This document shows, in pieces, positions 59,128 through 64,000 of a DNA stretch of 64,000 bases; the first letter of the stretch is position 1, and each line of letters begins with the position of its first letter. The stretch lies in contig LATX02000001.1 in NCBI GenBank assembly GCA_001466705.2, forward strand, positions 1,054,001 to 1,118,000. The letters run 5' to 3'. This stretch comes from Moniliophthora roreri (Eukaryota > Basidiomycota > Agaricomycetes > Agaricales > Marasmiaceae). The position numbers and the translations under genes were made by a program. The notes under the pieces were generated by a model. It made no database searches and was not told where the DNA came from. It worked only from the letters and a program-made list of their open reading frames with translations.

Positions 59128-59928
59128 TACAATACATCGTGAGTGTTAGTTAATTTTCTTGTTTGAATGCTGACCTCCACTCCAAGGCCGTTTTCGCTAC
59201 CTCTCATCATTCACTGTTCTCACCGCACTTTCTGGGCTTATCCTACGCTGCCAATTCATACCCATCTATTCGCTATACCAATTCAAACTCACACTCCATT
59301 GCATGCGTAAGTCTTTGCCGGTGTTCTCTTGTGCATTGAATTCACGCGGTCTTCCTGTACAGTCACACACTCTTTCCCCATACATGCTTAGCATCTTTGG
59401 CTACATAGACCGCATATTTCATAATTGTGTTCTTTAATCTATACAGGATAACGTGTATCATTGACTTTTGGACTTGTTGCTCAAGCTGTACGCATGCTGT
59501 TCTGGCTTCAGTCAACATGGTGAGTACTTCAACGCATGGTCCCTTGCATCAATGTATGACTGCGATGTTCACATGTCGACGCCTCCCGCTTCCGGTTGCC
59601 CCGAGAAGGTTACTCTCCTCCACCCTTGACCCGGAGCAGCGTCTCTATCTCCCTTCTCGCCATATGTGTGAATCGCGGATAAGGGGATTGGCTTTATGAA
59701 CAATCCTATTGGGACACGCGGCGACGTTATCAAATGACTTCACAACTCTTGTCACTTTAATCTATTGCTATGTTTCGAGGTTTCGCCGCTCACACGGACT
59801 AATTGACACCCAGATCTTTATAGGTCCCTAGCAGGCCGTGTATGCAGTGGCTTTCCTCCCCCCGTCCCATCCTGTCCTGACCTCCGTGGTATTGACACGA
59901 TTGGCTTTATGGACTGTCAATCCAAGTG
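59128..59928. other. Gene-poor interval, no supported gene
   Basis: 800 bp between the Rab4 stop and the start of the Ser/Thr-rich membrane protein. Several possible donors and acceptors exist (for example around 59520), but no reading gives a protein with motifs. It could contain untranslated exons of the downstream gene. Confidence 0.45.
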
Positions 59929-62103
59929 ATGAATAGCAGTACTGTTACTTCATGTGAGTCCCACACTCTGTTCCTGAGTATGGTGCCGGAATCGGTGAAG
60001 ACTTTGACGTCCGCCTACCGCGCTATATCCCAGTCGTGGTATATAAGCTAACTCCCATGTAACAGCTACCGGTTTCACATCCCCGTCCATAAGTTTGCCT
60101 TCGGTGAGTTGGCTCGGGCAGAGAATGCACCAGATACCTTCTGATGGTATTTCCCAGACCATCATTTCCAATCACAGTTCGACTGCACTCAGCAGCCTTC
60201 CCGGGCGTACAGACGTGAATTCCACCTCGTTTGCAAGTTCAGCATCGACGGCATCTGTTTTACGGATATCGTCATCACAACTTGCATTCGTGTCAACCAC
60301 CTCACTTTCATTTGTGTCGACGGGGTCGCCCACACCGGTGCCATCCTCCTTTGACCCTTCAACATTGGCATCCCCATCTGTTTCTCAGACTCCCGTAGCC
60401 AATTCCTCTACATTGGAGTCCTCGTAAGCTAATAGTTCTACAAGCAAGTGGGCAATACTGATATTCAGACAGGCCGAACGCTCCGGCCAGTACAATGGCC
60501 ACCAGAGGTGCAAATGATGTACCTGCTGATGTACCTTCATCAATCACATCGAGTAGTGAATCTTCCGCGATCTCTGGACCAACATCCCAGACTGTCTCGG
60601 AAGCTCCTCCGACGTCGCGGGTTAGCTTGCCTACCTCAGGGGCACCGACAAGTCCACCACCAAGCACAACTCCCACAGCGACTGGTCGCCAAGAAAATGG
60701 TACCGGTACGACAGCAGTTCCTCCTACCACGCAGCAAGGCAATGAAAGTCAAGGCCGAGCAATGAGTACATCGACATCGAGTGAGTCAACCACAGCAGTG
60801 CCGCATGTCATGTCAAATTCTGAATTCTCCCAGTCGTATTTGTAAAAGGTACAAGCCCATCAACGACTATGACAAACACCATCACTGTCGAACCGGAATC
60901 TACTTTCTCGACCCCTGTAGGCATTGTCGTAACACAGCCGGACGGCTCAACGACACTCAGTTTCCCAGCTTTGGTAACGGTTCTGAGTACCAGTCAGGAG
61001 CCCGATGGTTCCTTCACCACATTTACCCATACCATCGCGAATCCAACGGGATTTAGTGACAGCAACAGCGGTGCTGTTCACAATAGGCAGGTGTCTCATG
61101 GCTATACAATGCATAATTTGGCTAAATTTGGACCATTGCAGTATACTGAAGAACGAAGGAGCGGTGGCAGGGATCTTCCTGTCCGTTGGCATTGTGCTTA
61201 CTTCATTGGTTGTGTGCGCATTCCTTTTATTCCGAAAACGGAGAAGACGTTCAAGGGCGAAGAAACAGTGGATCGAAGATATGCAGAGGCGACCACCAGC
61301 TCCACTAGATTCTCCGGATAATCCCTTCATGGACCGAAGTGAACCTCCGATGATGAGTACGGCTGATCCTCGCGACAGAGTTGCCACGAGAAGTCCAGAT
61401 CGATTTTACTTGGACGATGGCGGTCCGCTCATCCCGCTCAATGCAAATGCGAGCGACGTTTCCCGGGTACCACCGGCGAATACTCACCATTACAAGGCGC
61501 CGGATGGCGGTCCATTCAGTGACACTTACGCCTATCAGCATATCCGAGAGATTGGTCGAGCTGTTACCACACTTGACGATAGCAATCAGCTTCGCTCGCC
61601 ATCGCCGCTTGTCCTTTCGAGACAATCTACCCCTTCACTCTATCCCCCAACGGTTCAGGATGATTTGTACGAGGATGTTGATTTGCAAGGTTCGGCTCCA
61701 GTTCAGCCTCCGGCTATTCATGAAGGAGATGAAGGAAAGAACAACAAGCCCGCACCCACACCCATTGTAGTGGAATCCGCTCCACCTCGCCCACCTCGTT
61801 CAATACTCCGGATCCCTTCAAAGGTATACAGTCCTTATGCACCGATGACACCTCCGGACTCAGTAGACGGCTCGTATTATTCCGACTCTAAGCCCCCTAG
61901 CCCTGAGGCGTCCAGAACAGGTTCGGAGAGCGGTCACCGGAACTCTCTTCTCGCTGCTAAAGGCAGTGGTTTCGATGACATCTTCACAAGACCTACATTA
62001 TTGAATGTGAGTAGAATATTTCCAGTATTTTTCCGGAGTTCGAGCTGACTTCACGTCACCTTAGGTTCGACCAAGAAGTCGCGATAGTGAATCTACGAAG
62101 TAG
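59929..62103 (+). CDS. Ser/Thr-rich single-pass membrane protein (Mid2-like layout)
   Basis: The N-terminal ~370 residues are extremely rich in Ser, Thr and Pro, as in heavily O-mannosylated cell-surface stalks. Within them is a more ordered segment (MTNTITVEPESTFSTPVGIV, TTLSFPALVTVLSTSQEPDG). One transmembrane helix follows (GAVAGIFLSVGIVLTSLVVC), then a strongly basic stop-transfer stretch FRKRRRRSRAKKQW, and a ~280-residue cytoplasmic tail with DNPFMDRSEPP, FYLDDGGPLIPLNAN and proline-rich PPRPPRSILRIPSK. The layout resembles fungal wall-stress sensors or mucins. The expected start MNSSTVTSSTGFTSPS has no clear signal peptide, so the helix may act as a type III anchor, or an upstream exon may be missing. 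Last exon ends RPRSRDSESTK. Confidence 0.75.
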
Positions 62104-62900
62104 CATTGATATTGGCGTCCGAATCCCCGGTCCGGGAAACCGCCGCACATCACCCACCACTGTATTTCTTAGTATACATGATATCTCGAAAGATGTACAT
62201 CTACAGACATTCTTAGCTTGAAATACTCATTATGTCTACATGAAACGGTGTCGCGCAAGCTGCGGCGCCTCCCAGGTAGCCCCCTTAATCACACGTCGTT
62301 CTGTCGAGCGTCCCGTCGTTTGAGATAGGTAGACGAATTAGTATTGACCTTGACAGGTATCGACCTGTTGGAAACTGTAGCCACATTATACATTCCCGTA
62401 TTCTTGAACCCCGCCGGCAATTTCGTACCCTTGACAACCAATCAAAGGCACAACAGTACACATCAAAGAGCGTACTAGCATCTACTCGGCAGTGAGAAGG
62501 AAAGTTTCGCCGTATACCGGCTATGAACATACCTGATTGTATTTCACACCGGGAAACGGGATCGTTTTACACAGTATTGCGCCGGACGTCTCGGATATTG
62601 GCGTGCTTACCACCTCAAGCCTTTGGACTTCGAGTTCGATGCTGTCGGTACACAAGGGTTTATCTCTCCCATCGTTCGTTCCCAGGCTATCCGTACAGAC
62701 ATTATGGTACTAATCACGATGACAACGACCCGCTGCCATCGTGTTAGTCCCTCAAAGATCCTACATCATGTTCATTCCCAACCGAGTCTTTCTGGGTACT
62801 GCCTTGGGCCGCTTTTGCCTGCTCCTCCTCCACCAGCTCTTTCCTAACCTCCGTTCGTTTCGGGCTATGATAAAATCCTCAGTCATGCAGCGACAGCAGA
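62104..62900. other. Interval without a supported gene
   Basis: About 800 bp between the membrane protein and the transporter pseudogene. Short open stretches on both strands (minus 62285-62530, plus 62523-62850) do not assemble into a recognisable protein. It may contain the decayed 3' part of the transporter pseudogene. Confidence 0.4.
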
Positions 62901-64000
62901 AGAGAGTCAGACAAAACACCCACAGAATCCACTTCTCGTCAATCCACCTCAATGTCGTTCCGATCACAACCCGATGTTCGCCTGCCGCCTTAGACGATAA
63001 TGCGGTGTCTCTTTCGCAGGTCAAATCAGAACCTGAGACCAGGCAAAAACGGCGTGATACAGAGTAATAGCTACTCCTACTACTAGAGCGCGTTCTTCGG
63101 GATCTTGAGGTATAAGATCGGATACCCATGCAAACATGAGGAAAGCAATTCCGAGGGGAGGTATGATATGAAGTAGGACTGCGTAAGACTGTTAGTATAT
63201 GAACAATGTGCTGTAGAGGGAACGCATAAAGTACTTTACCCTAAGTGAACGTTCCAAACACTCATGGTGATGCATAGGATCAAACCTATAATCGCCTGCA
63301 CGACAATTAACCCATGCCAATTTCCCCACCAGTCCAGACCCAACTGAATAAAACTTGAATGACTTTGATGGCTGCTATGGACCATACGTTCGCACCGTCT
63401 GCATCCTTCAGGGATTTGAGGAAAAGAGAGAAGTAGGCGTAGCCCCAGGGCGCGAGGACGATTGCGGTGTAGAGGTTGGGATGAAAATAGGTTATCGAAT
63501 CTTTGAATGTTCGTACGCCCGAAGTCCAGTTGACAGGATGAGGTTCTGCCTTGTTATGTCGTTTGAGACGGGTCATTGCCGCGTTTGCGCGTTCTGCATG
63601 TTCAGTACTTAGGAATCAAAATTCAGATCTAACCGAAAGGCGAAGAAACAGACCTTTAGAAAACCAAAACGCTCAAGGGTTCGATTTATTAGGATAATCA
63701 GGTATCGTTGCAAAGCCTAGCGTGGCAACAGTGACCGCCACTAGTCGATTAACGATGAATATCCATCTAGTAGGAGCGTCAAGTTTAACGAGAAAAACAA
63801 AATGAATGTAGCGACGAACTTCCAACCCTCCAACCCCGTCTTCCTGTTAAAAGTCGTATGCATCGCCGTCTCCAATGCATTAGCCATCATGCCTCCAACA
63901 GCTTGACACGAACGACAGAAACCCATGCGTTTAGCAAGCCATTTGGTGGTATACCAATGCATAAACAGAGTCATCCATCCTAGACCACGCACTACTCTCA
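62900..64000 (-). pseudogene. MFS transporter pseudogene (Dal5/pantothenate/vitamin H-like), partial
   Basis: Minus-strand reading from the right edge gives MFS text: GWMTLFMHWYTTKWLAKRMG, FCRSCQAVGGMMANALETAM, and, after an intron at about 63774-63826, KWIFIVNRLVAVTVATLGFA and TIPDYPNKSNP. An in-frame TGA comes next, followed by AFWFSK. Further on are RLKRHNKAEPHPVNW, TYFHPNLYTAIVLAPWGYAY, FSLFLKSLKDADG and VWSIAAIKVI. Then the frame breaks near 63310-63330 before WHGLIVVQAIIGLILCITMS. The last part (IAFLMFAWVSDLIPQDPEER, YHAVFAWSQVLI) runs into TGA where the family has Trp, and a second TGA follows at ANIGL. A short stretch between AIKVI and the next helix is also missing. Real residues are well conserved, so inactivation seems recent. 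The 5' end lies beyond the window. Confidence 0.78.

Noticed and set aside
1..64000. tRNA genes and intact transposable elements
   Set aside because: I saw no TPsiC-box with matching acceptor stem, no terminal inverted repeats flanking a transposase, and no reverse transcriptase or integrase motifs.

Overview
The window is nuclear DNA of a filamentous basidiomycete, most likely an Agaricomycete. Genes are dense, on both strands, and cut by many short introns of about 48-65 nt with GT..AG ends. One gene appears to have 19 exons. The products fit this: fungal complex I subunit NDUFA11, PEX16, ICE2, a fused pseudouridine-catabolism enzyme, DUG3 and DSD1. I rebuilt exons by hand from reading-frame continuity, splice signals and family motifs. 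Most gene calls are therefore firm, while some exact starts and junctions are inferred.

Left part (1-11.4 kb): a mitochondrial uL4 gene cut by the left edge, cytosolic uS9 (divergent from it), a Rap1-like BRCT/Myb protein, a complex I NDUFA11 subunit, an EED-like WD40 protein, a secreted Kex2-type precursor made of nine tandem peptide units, ESF1 and NudC.

Middle-left (11.4-31.4 kb): two unrecognised proteins (one soluble, one polytopic), a 19-exon DUF2235 hydrolase, PEX16, a coiled-coil protein, a CorA-type Mg2+ transporter, RRP36, a SIZ/PIAS SUMO ligase and the ADP/ATP carrier.

Middle-right (31.6-49.5 kb): IRC3-like helicase, pseudouridine glycosidase-kinase fusion, MoaE, ICE2, DUG3, phosphoacetylglucosamine mutase, alpha-SNAP, NUS1, then a small metabolic neighbourhood of a cupin, an SDR and a ketol-acid reductoisomerase that lacks a mitochondrial presequence.

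Right part (50.1-64 kb): an RBM39-like splicing factor, an MFS anion/cation symporter, RidA next to D-serine dehydratase, a Rab4-like GTPase, a Ser/Thr-rich single-pass membrane protein, and at the edge an MFS transporter copy that carries stop codons and frame breaks and looks like a pseudogene.

Most genes are housekeeping (ribosome biogenesis, mitochondria, trafficking, splicing, chromatin). The most unusual item is the repeat precursor at 7.0-7.8 kb: eight units are identical in protein although their DNA has diverged synonymously. That points to selection on a released 19-residue peptide of unknown role.
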